Made by a program: the position numbers and the translations under genes
Part shown: in pieces, positions 1 to 12,100 of the stretch
Numbering within the stretch: the first letter of the stretch is position 1
How the letters are laid out: each line of letters starts with the position of its first letter
The notes under the pieces: model-generated
What the model was told of the DNA's origin: nothing
Database searches by the model: none
Seen by the model: the letters and a program-made list of their open reading frames with translations, nothing else
DNA from: Rhynchopus sp. YZ270_cl-10
Taxonomy: Eukaryota; Euglenozoa; Diplonemea; Diplonemida; Diplonemidae
DNA length: 64,000 nucleotides
Assembly (NCBI GenBank): GCA_964035575.1
Contig: OZ037915.1
Span: 620,001-684,000 of the forward strand
Direction of reading: 5' to 3'

Positions 1-681
1 GTTACCGTTATTATGGTGTTCGAAAAAACCGGCGGGCGGCGGAGAAAAAAAGTTATGAAGAAAAAAAAGTTTTACCAGGGGAAAAAAAGTTATGAAGAGA
101 TTTTCTTACATTTTTCCAGAGTTTTCTTCGTTTTTTTGTGTTTTCTCTTTGTCATGTTGGCTGGGTACCTAGGTTCCTGGACACCGGGTGCCCGGTTCCC
201 AGAACGGCTGGGTACCAGAAAGTTATAGGTACTACAGTGTGTACAGTGTACAGTGTACAGTGTACAGTGTACAGTGTACAGTGTACAGTGTACAGTGTAC
301 AGTGTACAGTGTACAGTGTACAGTGTACAGTGTACAGTGTACAGTGTACAGTGTACAGTGTACAGTGTACAGTGTACAGTGTACAGTGTACAGTGTACAG
401 TGTACAGTGTACAGTGTACAGTGTACAGTGTACAGTGTACACAGCGTACAAGAAAACACTTGTGAAGGAAAACGACCTTTCTCTCGAGAAAAAATTGCTT
501 ACTCACCAAGTGATCGTGAGGTGCTATGGGTATGGGCCCTGTACAGCCCCACCCACATCTTTCCTATAGAACCTCTTCATAACTTTTTTCCCTAGGTACT
601 TTCTACATAACTTTTTTTTCTTGGTTTTCAAAAAATCCGGCGGGCGGTAACGGTAACAGGCTGAATAAGTTACACTACCCT
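1..681. mobile_element. TIR element with heptamer array, copy 1 (left end outside window)
   Basis: This stretch matches 19105-19793 almost throughout, including flanks of the heptamer array and the GC-rich CCGGCGGGCGG motif at both inner ends. Its right end (TAACGGTAACAG ... CTACCCT) is the same terminal inverted repeat seen complete in the second copy. The left terminus lies before base 1. It differs from copy 2 by three more heptamers and by a small replacement near 130. No coding capacity is seen, so it behaves like a non-autonomous DNA transposon. Confidence 0.7.
241..441. repeat. TACAGTG heptamer array (about 29 units)
   Basis: A perfect tandem array of the 7-mer TACAGTG fills this interval. 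Because 7 is not a multiple of 3 and the unit lacks stop codons on either strand, all six frames stay open through it, giving spurious reading frames that should not be annotated as genes. Confidence 0.95.
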
Positions 682-770
682 AAAAGAAGTATTTTCATCA
701 TAATATTATGCAATCAATAAATTGATAGTATATGGTGAGGGATCTTCAAAAGAAATAAATTTCTTTTGAA

Positions 771-2060
771 TTAAACATAAAAGGCACTCTGTATCCAAAA
801 ACAAGGGGGACAAAAATAAATTTTTGTGTTGGGGTGGGTGGGAGTGTTTTTCGCGTAAAAGGTAAGATTAAAAGTAAAAGAAAATGATGTAACACATCGA
901 GTAGCCGTGGTCCATTTGGAATTTACATAGCTACATACAGACTGTACGTAACGCATGTAACAGAGAGGGCGAGGGGTTTTTTAAATATAAAAGAAAAATT
1001 CTCTTTATTTAAAAAATAAAAGGCACTCCGTATCCAAAAACAAGGGGGGTAAAAATAAATTTTTGTGTTGGGGGTGGGTGGGAGTGTTTTTCGCTAAAAT
1101 AGGATTAAAAGTAAAAAGAAAAGAAAAGAAAAGTTTATAAGATGACCCTAAGCCTCTCGTGCTTAGTCACCTTATCACAGCTGCGCTGGCTTCCACAAGT
1201 TTGTTGTCAGGGATGATGTCATTTCCCCAACCGGAATTCGTAATTTTGGCACGTAGAAAATGATGTAAAACATCGAGTAGCCGTGGTCCATTTGGAATTT
1301 ACATAGATACATACAGACTGTACGTAACACATGTAACAGAGAGGGCGAGGGGTTTTTTTAAATATAAAAGAAAAATTCTCTTTATTTAAAAATAAAAGGC
1401 ACTATGTATCCAAAAACAAGGGGGCAAAAATATATTTATGTGTTGGGGTGGGTGGGAGTGTTTTTCGCGTAAAAGGTAGGATTAAAAGTAAAAAGAAAAT
1501 GATGTAACACATCGAGTAGCCGTGGTCCATTTGGAATTTACATAGCTACATACAGACTGTACATAACACATGTAACAGAGAGGGCGAGGGGTTTTTTTAA
1601 ATATAAAAGAAAAATTCTCTTTATTTAAAAAATAAAAGGCACTCTGTATCCAAAAACAAGGGGATGTCTGGGGACAAAAAATAAAGTTTTGTGTTGGGGT
1701 GGGTGGGAGTGTTTTTCGCGTAAAAGGTAGGATTAAAAGTAAAAAGAAAATGATGTAACACATCGAGTAGCCGTGGTCCATTTGGAATTTACATAGCTAC
1801 ATACAGACTGTACATAACACATGTAACAGAGAGGGCGAGGGGTTTTTTTAAATATAAAAGAAAAATTCTCTTTATTTAAAAAATAAAAGGCACTCTGTAT
1901 CCAAAAACAAGGGGATGTCTGGGGACAAAAAATAAAGTTTTGTGTTGGGGTGGGTGGGAGTGTTTTTCGCGTAAAAGGTAGGATTAAAAGTAAAAAGAAA
2001 ATGATGTAACACATCGAGTAGCCGTGGTCCATTTGGAATTTACATAGATACATACAGACG
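771..2060. repeat. Tandem satellite, unit about 243 bp, five units
   Basis: The landmark AAAGGCACTCTGTATCC (with small variants) recurs near 780, 1019, 1395, 1638 and 1887. Each unit continues through a GGGGTGGGTGGGAGTG block and a CATCGAGTAGCCGTGG block. Spacing is about 239, 376, 243 and 249 bp. The long second unit is explained by an insertion at 1133-1254. The last unit is incomplete and breaks off near 2058. No gene is seen; one strand encodes only short repeat-derived frames. Confidence 0.9.
1133..1254. mobile_element. SINE-like insertion inside satellite unit 2
   Basis: This 122-bp block is absent from the other four satellite units, which read straight through AAAAAGAAAATGATG. Here it is flanked by GAAAA repeats on both sides, as expected of a target-site duplication. 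It starts with the dispersed head motif TTTATAAGATGACC and the hairpin CTAAGC / GCTTAG around the loop CTCTCGT. The sister units supply the empty site, so this is the clearest evidence in the window that the head motif marks a mobile short element. Confidence 0.7.
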
Positions 2061-2935
2061 GGTTACACAAAACGTTTTTTGGGAATTGCAAAGAAGCACA
2101 CACCTCTTTGGTTATCATGTGGTTCAAAATCAGAAAGACTTTAACTGCTCAGGGCAGGGGTGCATTTCTTCTTGCATTGGAAGAGCAGGCACTTTGTTTG
2201 TACAAATCGACAACAACTGTGTCGTCATTCTGTGCAGGTACCAGTTGATATTGAAGAGTCACCTCCTATCTTCCCGAGTGAGCAGCTGAAGACCACCGAA
2301 CAATTGAAGTTCATATTCTTTCCACATCAAAGAAGAGAAAGCACAACAAATTGTCAATTGAAGAAAAATACATGAAAAAATGTTACTTCGGGGGCCGGGG
2401 GTCAAATACTCCGTGGGTGCTGCAAGGCCGGGTGGTCAGTTAATTCCCGCCGAATAATTCCCGCCAAAATAAATTATGTGTTTACTTTATTAGCTCCCCC
2501 CCCAGTAACTTGATACTTTCAGTGTTGTGCCATCGAGCTTCACAAGAACATAAGCAAAGCGATATGCACTGCAACATTGAAAAATAAGACATGCACAATA
2601 ACAATAACAACAATAACAACAAACCGGGGAAAACAAATCTTGAAAAGTTGAAAGACACATGTGGTGCTATAAAATGGAATCGTCGTAGCAAAACGAGAAA
2701 GTAGCATCATACATGTTGGGGCACATCAGAGGTTGCGTGTCGGGTTGCACCGGCACACCACTAGCAACCTCCCGCAGTTGACCCGAGTCGCACTGCTCAC
2801 GATGCGATTGAAGCGATGGGCAGTAGAGAGATGTCTTGAAAGACGGGTCCACTTCGAAGAAGGCACCCGGCCTTCAAAACCCTGTCCTACTTGAATGATG
2901 CTAAAAAAAAAAACACACTAAAAAGCTATTTACAG
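2061..2935. other. Intergenic, no assignable gene
   Basis: Moderately AT-rich DNA. A short open stretch on the plus strand (about 2110-2370) and a 61-codon frame on the minus strand (2667-2852, several cysteines) look more coding-like than their surroundings. Neither resembles a family I recognise, and neither has a convincing start and stop context. Either may be a remnant. Confidence 0.4.
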
Positions 2936-3080
2936 CTAAATAAATTCACGATAATAATTTACGAAGACGGAGAGGATCTGTACGCTCCATCCCAAAAAAA
3001 CAGACACACACAGCACAATGCCTCGCACAGCAAAGGAGAAAAAGATGATGGAGGACGGGTAAGAAGCAATGCTAACATCA
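2936..3080 (-). other. Candidate last exon of the giant gene (membrane anchor)
   Basis: The giant reading frame stops at 3188, but a possible donor (GTAGTA) overlaps that stop at 3191 and an AG at 3081-3082 would join 3192 to 3080 in frame, removing 111 nt. The new 48-residue tail contains a hydrophobic stretch (GIVLCVSVFLGWSVQILSV) and ends at TAG 2936. If used, the protein would be a single-pass membrane protein rather than secreted. The donor differs from the GTATGN seen in most other introns here, so this is an alternative model only. Confidence 0.35.
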
Positions 3081-3187
3081 CTGCCGTCAGGTCCTGCCCA
3101 TGAGAAAGAAACAATAGAAAGAAAAATGATTTGGAGATACACACAGCACCCTTCGGCAGTCGCCGTGGGAATTGTGCACCAACATTA

Positions 3188-6100
3188 CTACACATCTGTG
3201 GAACAAGCAGTGTCGCACACATCATTGGCCACAAAGAGGTTGCAGTGGAAATGTGTGGTGGCAAGCGCAAGCCTCTTCCCTGCAGACACAACCTGCCCAA
3301 ACACCTCAGAGTCAACAATGCTCACAGACACATAGCTGTCCTGTGTCAGGAGTGTGCCGGGCAGCGACACGTTCACAAGGTTCAGGTGGTTGCTGTGGTG
3401 GCCGTACCGCAGGCTTGCGAAGGTGTAGTGGAGGTGTGCCCAGGTAAGGTGGTGCCACCAGTACCCGTGCCATCTGTGGTGGTAGCAGTGTGCGTGGATG
3501 CTGCTGCTGCACAGCTGCTTCATGTTGAAGAGCACAAAGTCAGGCCCCAGGCTCTCCCCCTCAAACAGCGTGTCACGCAGCGTGTTCTCGTAGCCATGCA
3601 CATCTTCGTACACAACGTTCACAAACACAAACCCGCCTGCACGCACACGCATGAAGGGCTTCTGTATGGGTATGTCCTCGTAATAGACGTGTCCCCACCA
3701 CGTGCCGTCCCACCACGACCGCCGCTCCACCTTCTGCTTTACCAGCCACGTGTCCACATCAATTGTGAAGAAGTTGTACACCTGTCCCTCCCCCACCAGC
3801 GTCAGGTTGTCAGCGTCATCCACAACTGCCTCCGCAAGCGGCGCAGTCGTGTTCGCCACAACACTGCACGACGTCGTCAGTTCAGGGCGCACACACTCCA
3901 CAAGCTTCGGCCCCGTGCACAGGTTCGCAGGCAGCATCAGCAGTGAGTCTGAGAACTCAGCAATCTCGTCCACCACGTCCGTGAGGTTCGCCACCGCCCT
4001 GCACTGTTCCGTAGCATTCTCGGGTAGTGCCGCGTGCTTTGGACGCGCAGCTGTCGCAGGTCCGAACACAGACCGCCGCAGCACAACGTCGCCCTGTGTC
4101 CCCACAGCACCGTTCCCGGCAGCCACATCCACAGTCGACACATCACCTACAGAGAACACCTTGAACCCAGACACGTGCCCCATCACACCCATGCTCTCCT
4201 CACCACCACCACCACCACGACGCGGGTGCTCAATGCGGATCGTCTGCCTCCAGCTGTCCGCAGACCCACACCTGTCCTCTGTCGTCCACGTGCGCTCCAC
4301 CACTGCAAGCCCGTCTGTGCAGCCCGCAGCACCCGCAGCGCTGAAGGCCACCGTGTCGGAAAAGGTCAGGTTGATGCGGTACGACGTCAGGTTCAGTGCC
4401 GCCATGTCTGCGTGCGTCGCCACGTCCACAACCGTCGGCACACCGGCCACAGACGGCCCGTAGTCGTTCAGGAACGCCACCGCCACCTCCGCTTCCGGCG
4501 TCGAAGCGAACTGCGGTGCAAACACGTCGTGCACGGTGATCACCTGCACACGCTCACGTGTCAGGCTTGCAGGGTAGTCGTCCCCGGCCCCGCAGTCCTG
4601 GTAGTGTGGCTGCACCTTCCAGACCCTGTTGATCGTCCACACACCGCACGCCGCCAGCACCGGCGCCTCGTCACGATACCAGATGTGGAACGGTGTTGCG
4701 CAGTACGCCTCCCCTGTCGGGTACCCAAGGCCACCCGCCACGTCGTACGCGTCAAGCGTGCTGTTCGTGTACGTCGTTGCATTCGGCGGGAAGGTCGCAA
4801 ACTCAGGACGCACCTGGTGCACAGCCACAACGTCCGCACCCATGTGTGCCGAGAGAAGCCTGCACCCGTGCGCATCCCACACGTCGCACGCAGGCTCCTC
4901 CGCTTGCTGCAGGCCGTCCAGCGCGTCGTACGCACCCGCCGTCGACACAAGCTTCCCTGCATGACACACAGAGGGTGCCTGGTCCACACCTGCCGCGTAG
5001 GCGAGCAGCCCCGCCCCAGCATCCCACACCTGTGTCGAGGTCACCGCTGCCGGCGGGTGCTGCAGCATCACCTCCTGTGTGAAGGTCGCCTCGTTCCCGC
5101 AGCGGTCACCCGCCGTCCACGTGCGGTGCAGTGTCGCCAGCCCACGCTCCCGGCACGTTCCCTCCACAGCATAGTGCATCCACGGCCGCACCACAGTGTC
5201 CTCCGAGGTCAGGTACGTCGGGTGCGACACCCCGATCCCAAGCGCCACCATGTCTGCGTGCGGTGTCTCTGCTGCACGTGGTACAGGGTGTGCCGCACGC
5301 CAGTTCTCAAAGAACGGCACAACCACAGCTGCGTCAGGTGTGTGCGTCCACACGGGTGCCTCCAGGTCCTCCACGTGGATGTGCTGCAGGTGCGTCAGCG
5401 GCACACACCCGGGTGGCGTTGGCACAACACCGGCAGGCGGCGCCAGCGTCCACACACGCCGCACCGTCCAGTGCCCACAGGTCCCGTCTGCGCTTGCTGT
5501 GTCCGCGTAGCTCACCAGCAGTGTTGCGCAGGTACCACTCTGCGCAGCGCCTCCGGTGTTTGCAGGGGTCAGCGCACTCGTTGTGTGCACAGTGACATCC
5601 GCCGGTGTGTGTGCGAACTGCGGCACCACCGTCACCAGCTGCGACACAACGCTGCTCCCCACACCCCCGCATGCAGCACGGTGGAAGGCCTGCCACGAGA
5701 CTGTCTCGTAACGCGACCCGCAGAGGCTTGGCACCAGCGGGTCTGGGTTCGACCTTGGTGCTGTTCCCACAATACGCACCGTCACAGGCCCGCACACATC
5801 CACCTTCGAGGTCACATGCGGCTTCGTGTGCACCTGCGTCTCCCCACACCCAAACGTCTGCGGCACGGCAGGGCCCAGCTCAGGCTCAGGGAACACAATC
5901 GTGACACGCTGCGTCAACACCACTGCAGGGAGGCTGGGTGTGCACTGCGGCGCTGCCACCATCCACGTGCGCGTCAGTGGGCCCACGACGGGGTCGTCCA
6001 GCACGTCCGTGTGCGACAGGTCGTATGTGTACCGCATCCCCTTTGCTGCCTGCGCAGCAGTGTACACAGGCTGCACAGCCGCAAGCAGGTCGGGTGCTGC

Positions 6101-9100
6101 GAACTGCACAGTCGGCAGCACCCTGTGGTCGTAGAGCAGCGTCACGCTCGGCACCACCACCGCAGGGCTGAACCACGCCACGTCGTTTGCCACAACCACC
6201 TCCTGCGTGAAGCGCAGCACTGCCGGTGCACGGCAGTGGCCACCCTCCGTTGCCGACACGGTCAGCACTGCAGACCACGTCCGTGTGTAGCGCCACTCGC
6301 ACGTCCCCGGCACCAGTGTTGCGGCCGACTCCGCCATTGCCACCCTGTACGCCAGTGTCCTGCGGTACGCACCCACCGCCACGTGTGTGTGTGTTGCCGG
6401 TGCTCCCGCCGCCACATCCACAAACGACGCCATCGTGAAGTCGACCCTCTGTGCCGGTGTCGACGCCCACCCTGTTGCGTCCGTGTACGCAGGACCCACA
6501 ACTACAAACTGCTCCACAGACGCCGTCTGCCCACACGTGTCCGAGACAGTCCACTCCACACACAGGTAGACAGACCCACACGTCGGCTGCCCTGCCACTG
6601 CAAGCGCAGGCACCTCGTGCACTGTATGTGTCTTGGTGACAGACCCACACCTTGCAACGTCGTGCGACACCACAAGCTTCGCCTCCGTTGCCGCCACAAA
6701 GGATGCAATGGACGCATCCCCACTCAGCTCGTCGGGTGCGCCCGCCGTCAAGACGGTGACTGTGTCGGTGACAGACACCGTCAGCGGCAGTGGTGGCAAT
6801 TCAGTAACAGCAATCTCCTCCACCTCCGCCGTCGTCTCTGTGAGGATCGTGTCGATGGTGGCCACAAGTGTTGGGTTACCCGGGGGGATGCTGTCCTTCA
6901 GGTCCTGCAGCACTGCCTTCCCCTTGTGCACAACCTCCCACATCTTGTCCGCAATGAGCGACTCTGCCTCCGTTATGGTGCGCTCCATGTCTGCCCAGTT
7001 GTGCAGGTCGAACACGCCACCCACGTGTACCAGCTGGTCTGCGAGGCGCCCCTGGTCGGTCAGCACGCGCACTGTCGCCTGGATTCCAAGGTTCTCCGCC
7101 GGGCCAAACGTGTTGACTGCAGCCGCCACCTCTGCGTCGCGGGAGCTGGACGAAGTAGACGTATGGTGCATCCCTGTTGAGGCGTACGTCGTCGGCATGC
7201 CCTTCGGCGTGAACTGCGCCAGGTCTGGGTTCATGCTCTTGGCAAGGTCCATCAGGCCCCCCGCCTGTGCATGCGCCTGGTTCGTAGAACCCTCCATCTG
7301 TGTCTTGTGCTCGGCCATCAGCACTGCTTTGTCGTACATCAGCTTGTAGCGCCTAGCATTGTCCTCCATGCACTCAATCCAGCTCCTTCCTGGGTCGCCG
7401 TTCAGCGGCGACTCACGCCCAAATATCCCACTGCCAACAAAATACCAGTCGACATTATGTGTGGTAATTAAGTCAAGCCAGTCATCTTCATTTTTCCCGT
7501 TGTGCTGAAACAACTGGCACCCATACACGTAGTCCGTTGTCACACCGTGGCAGTAGTGTGCAGGAAAGAGCGGAACTTCCACCACCGGATTGGAAGAGCG
7601 GTGCGGGACCCCCGTGAAGTAGTGGTTCCGCGCGTGGACGTCGGCGTCTATCGACAGCATCGCCTGGTACTCGGGTGTGTGCATCGCACGCTCCAGCTCG
7701 ATGTAGCTGTTGTGGTGTCGGTGGTCCTTCATCCTTTGGAGGTACGCATGCGGCTCAGTGTCAATGTCAAGCTCCTCTCTGAAGTCGTAGATAATCGAGT
7801 GCAATATATTCACCTCTTCTCGGTTGCCACTGCACTCCGCCTTCTGTGCAGGTGTGTCGTACACCTCCTTCTTCCCAAACAGCCCGCCAACGAAGTCCAC
7901 AACCGCCCCCACCGCTTTCACAATAGCCTTCCCAACAGCTACAACAGCTTTGCCCACAGCCTTCGCCGCCTTGACCAGGTTCTCCAGCAGCACAAATTCG
8001 AACGAGAAGCTCAGGCTGAACCCGCCCCCTCGAGAGGCAGTGGCAGTGCACCCGACGTTCATCACAGGTGTCTTCACTTTCGCTGTGAACGCAATCTTCT
8101 CATCACTCACCAACACCGACACCGACAAACGCGCGAAGTACATAAACGACACGTCCGCCTTCAGGAACACCTCCCTCTTCTCCAGGTCGCTCGCCACCAC
8201 CACATCGTTAATGGACACCACCCCCACAGAGAAGTCGCTGATCGCAAGTCTGGCGGACCCTCCCTCAAACGGGATGGACACATCGACACGTGGCTTCACA
8301 ACGCCAAAGAAGTTCATCTCTGCTACGATATCAATCCCGTGCGCGTCAATCGTCCCATCGACCGCAGCACTGAGCGACAGCACCGGCACGGACAGGCTGC
8401 CCTTCAGCTTGAAGCTGGGCGCGTCCGTCACCTCGAACATCGCATCCTTGATCTTGAAGATCCCAAGCAGCGTCACATCCTGCAGCACCGTCTTCAGGTA
8501 GAACCTTGACGCGCCCACCTCAATGTCGAGACCAAGCTTCAGGCCAAAGAAGAAGTTGATCTGCCCCCTCAGCCGCAAGCCCTCTGATGCTTGGTAGCGC
8601 AGCAGTGCAAAGCAGGCCTCGTTGTGCTGGTCCGGACACACCAGCCCAGGCTGCTCGAGGTACTGGATGCCAAGGTCACGCAGGAGAGACGGCATCGGAA
8701 TCGACCGCAGTACTGTGATCCAGTCCCCAGCCACGTCCCACATATTCCCCAGCGTCAGCGAGTTGATTTTCAGCTCCACAAGGTTGTTCTGTGGGGCAGA
8801 CGTGTAGATCTCCAGCCGCCCCTCAGCACGGATGCACCGTGTGCTTGTCGCCACCGCACAGTTGTCCATGGTCCCAAGCTCCAGCTTCCCCGCCAGCTTC
8901 ACCTCGTCCACACGCCGCGTCCGCAGCTCCACCTTGATGGCCACCAGCACGTCCGCAACATGCAGAATCGGCACCCCAAACAGCTTCGTCAGCTTCCCCT
9001 GCATCTCCAGCGACCCACCAAGCAGCACATCCTGTCCACTCATCTCAATCCCAAGCTCCCCGATGATGTACACAATCTGCTTCTGTGCCTGCGGCTTGCT

Positions 9101-12100
9101 GCAGTCGTGGATGCAGATCATCAGCGGCAGGCGTGCCTTCACCCCCACAGCACCGTCCCTCCAGCCAGCACTGATCTCCAGCCCCGTCCCCTCCTTGCTG
9201 CGCATCGCAAAGTTGCTGTCCTCGCTGTCCGCCTCCCACCGCAGCACCCCCAGCACCGACACCTTCTTGTTGTTGTCCAGCGAGCCCTCAAGCGCCAGCG
9301 TCGCGTCCCCACCAAACAGCGGCACACTCATCGGTGTCGTCGTCGCCACAGACACCGCCACCCCGCCGTTCTCGACCTGCACAGACACCACCGCACCCGA
9401 CAAACCAAGGTCACCTAGTCCAGGGAACACATCAGGGAAGGCGTCCCCTGTGATGGCTGCGTACATCCCTGCCAGCGTCATGTGCGCCACGTGCCCAGAC
9501 ACGCCCACGGAGAACGTGGCAGGTGGCGGTGTCGTCGTCTTCGCCAGGGTTGCCTGCAGGTTGCTCAGTGTCGGTGTGTCGGCACCACTGCCACCACGTG
9601 CAGGTGTGTACAGTGCACCCACAAGGTCGCGCACCTTGACAGCACCGTCGACGCCGCCTGCCAGCGAGTACCCCTCCTTCGCGTACTCCCCAGAGATCGT
9701 CAGCGTCACTGTGTCCGTCACCTTCAGTTCCCCTGCCGCAGTCAGCGACACGCCACCCCCGCCACGTCGCAGCGTCACAGACAGCGCCAGCGTGTCCACA
9801 GTCAGCTCCCCAATCCCCACGTTCGCTGTCGTCCCAACAAAGCTGATCTCCTCAGGTGTGATGGTGATGACCAGGTCCACCGCAACCCCCTCCAGCGTCG
9901 CAGCACCGTGCACAGTCACCCCCTTCGTGCAGCGTGCGTCCGCCTCGAACGTGCACACAGACAGCTCCAGCGTCGTCAGCGTCAGGTCCGGCATGTCGCT
10001 CGGCACTGTGAACACGCTCCCGCCAGTCAGCTCAGCACCAAGCGCCACGATGTCCTCAAGCGTGACGTCGCTGATCCCTGCCTGCAGGAACACACTCCCG
10101 GCCTCGTACTCACCCTCAACCCACAGCGACACAGAGGACAGGTCCAGCGCCGCCGACAGCTGCACCACAGCAGGCACACCGCCCCCAAGCGAGAACGCGA
10201 GATGCGCCTTCCGCAGCACAATCGTGTCCGTCACCGCAAAGTCTGCCACTGTCGTCGACACACTCAGGCGGCTCTTGTCCATCTGCACGCGCACTGCAAC
10301 TGTCGCACCGCCCGGTGTGGCTGCCGTCCCCCACAGCTGCACACCCGACGAGCAGGACTGGCCGCTTGCAAAGACGTGTCCGTTAGGTGGGCACACCGAC
10401 ATCCCAAACGACGTAATTGTCATGTTCGGCATCTCAGCAGGGATGCTCAGCCCTGTCGTGCCTGTCTGCGCCTCGAACCAGGCAGCAACGTCCGCCAGTT
10501 GCAGGTCGCACGTTGCCTCACCACGCACCGCGACGCCGTCTGTGGTGGAGTACGTCCCTGCCAGCTTGATGTTGCACAGATCCAGCGACACCTGCATCTC
10601 CGCCGCTGTGAACGGCAGGTCGAACTGCAGCGACGCCTTCGTCACCGTCACGTCGACCCCGAAGGGGTGCACCCAGTTCTCCACCTCGACCCCAAACCTG
10701 CCAGCACCTCCATGCACCATGCCGTGCACAGCCACCCACACCGCGTCCTCCTGTGCTGTGCCCCAGCGCAGCCACCCACGTGCGCCGAAGGTGGGGGTCA
10801 GGTCTTTTCTCCCGTCCGCCGAGGTGAAGACATTGACACCCACCCACATGCCGTCGATGAACAGGGCCACGTCGCCCACAGAGAAGAGCGCCAGCGGGCT
10901 TGGCAACGGCAGTGGTGCACGGAGCCGCAGGTAGGCGTCGAAGTTGAGCCCTGCGAGGCTGTACCACCCCGCCACAGGCGTGTTCACGTCCACTGCGCTC
11001 AGGAACTGTGACCCCACATGCGCTGCCAGACCAGGCACAAAGGCAAACGAGTCCGCAAGCCCGACAACAATGCATGACACGAACACCTCGGTCGTGCCAT
11101 TGGCATCGCGCATCACCAGCAGACGCTGCTCCGAGAACGTCAGCCCAGGCAGAACAGGCAGGAGCGACTCTGTCCCCTGTGCACGGAACACCGCAAAGTA
11201 GTGCTCGTCCCCAGGCACCACCAGCGCGTGCATTGTCAGCGCCACGTCCCCCGTCGCCAGCGTCGCCACAGCAGCGCCAGTGTACGCCTCCACCGCAGGC
11301 ACTGCGAACGTTGCGTCCATGTCCGGGAACAGCAGCGCCATCGTTCCATACTCTGCAGCAAAGTCGGCCCTGGCCACAGCGGACAGCGGCGTCAGCGACT
11401 TGAGCCCCAGCGCAGCCTGCAGCGTTGCGTCTGTTGACAGCACAGCAGCGGCAGCACGACCCGTCTCCGTCCTCCGTCGCCGATGCGGAGGAGATGCGGC
11501 TCCAGGTGGTGGTGGCGTCAGACCAGGCGTACCTGCTTCGGGACGCTTAGTACCGCGAGGGGTGGATGGATTGGAGTGCTCGGTAATTTCGTGTACGTGC
11601 CTGAAATAGTTGTACACATACACATTCAGCATGACAGCGGGGCGCAGCGTTCCCATCAACTCAAACTCATGCTCCGCAACAGTGTGCTGCCCAAGTTTAA
11701 CCTCGTATCTGAGCTCGGTTGGGGCAAAAAGAATCTTCGTCTCTGTTTTCTTCGTGTCCGTCACCTTCGTAAACAGCCGGCGCGGCAAATTTTCTTGATT
11801 CAAAACTTTATTGTATTTGAATGACTTGGAGAGGAGCGTCTCGAAGGTGATCATGTGTGAATTCGTGTGGGCCGTCCCGAGCATGAGGTTCTTCGGGTCG
11901 TCAGTCGGCCTGCCAGCAAGGCTGTGTCCCACTCTGTGCAGCCATTCGTATTTCTGCTTAAGCTCCTCCAAGTCTCCTCCTTTGCTGCAATATCCTGCCA
12001 CTTTTTTGGCGGAGGGGCCCCCCATTGTTATATGGGTGTCGATCCTCTTTGCACCCTTCTTGCCCTCAAGCTTCCTAGTTATACTAGTGATGTGCTCCTC

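Noticed and set aside
90-569. Long open frames on both strands over the TACAGTG array (also 19232-19707)
   Set aside because: A stop-free 7-mer keeps every frame open; the frames have no domain content.
1-2060. Telomere or subtelomere
   Set aside because: The satellite and TIR element recur internally and no telomeric hexamer array is present.
241-2060. CRISPR-like array
   Set aside because: Units are contiguous tandem repeats without spacers, in a eukaryotic setting.
3131-10934. Many long plus-strand frames (up to about 1,050 codons) opposite the giant gene
   Set aside because: They are antisense shadows of a GC-rich coding region: Arg/His/Cys-rich, overlapping each other, without family resemblance.
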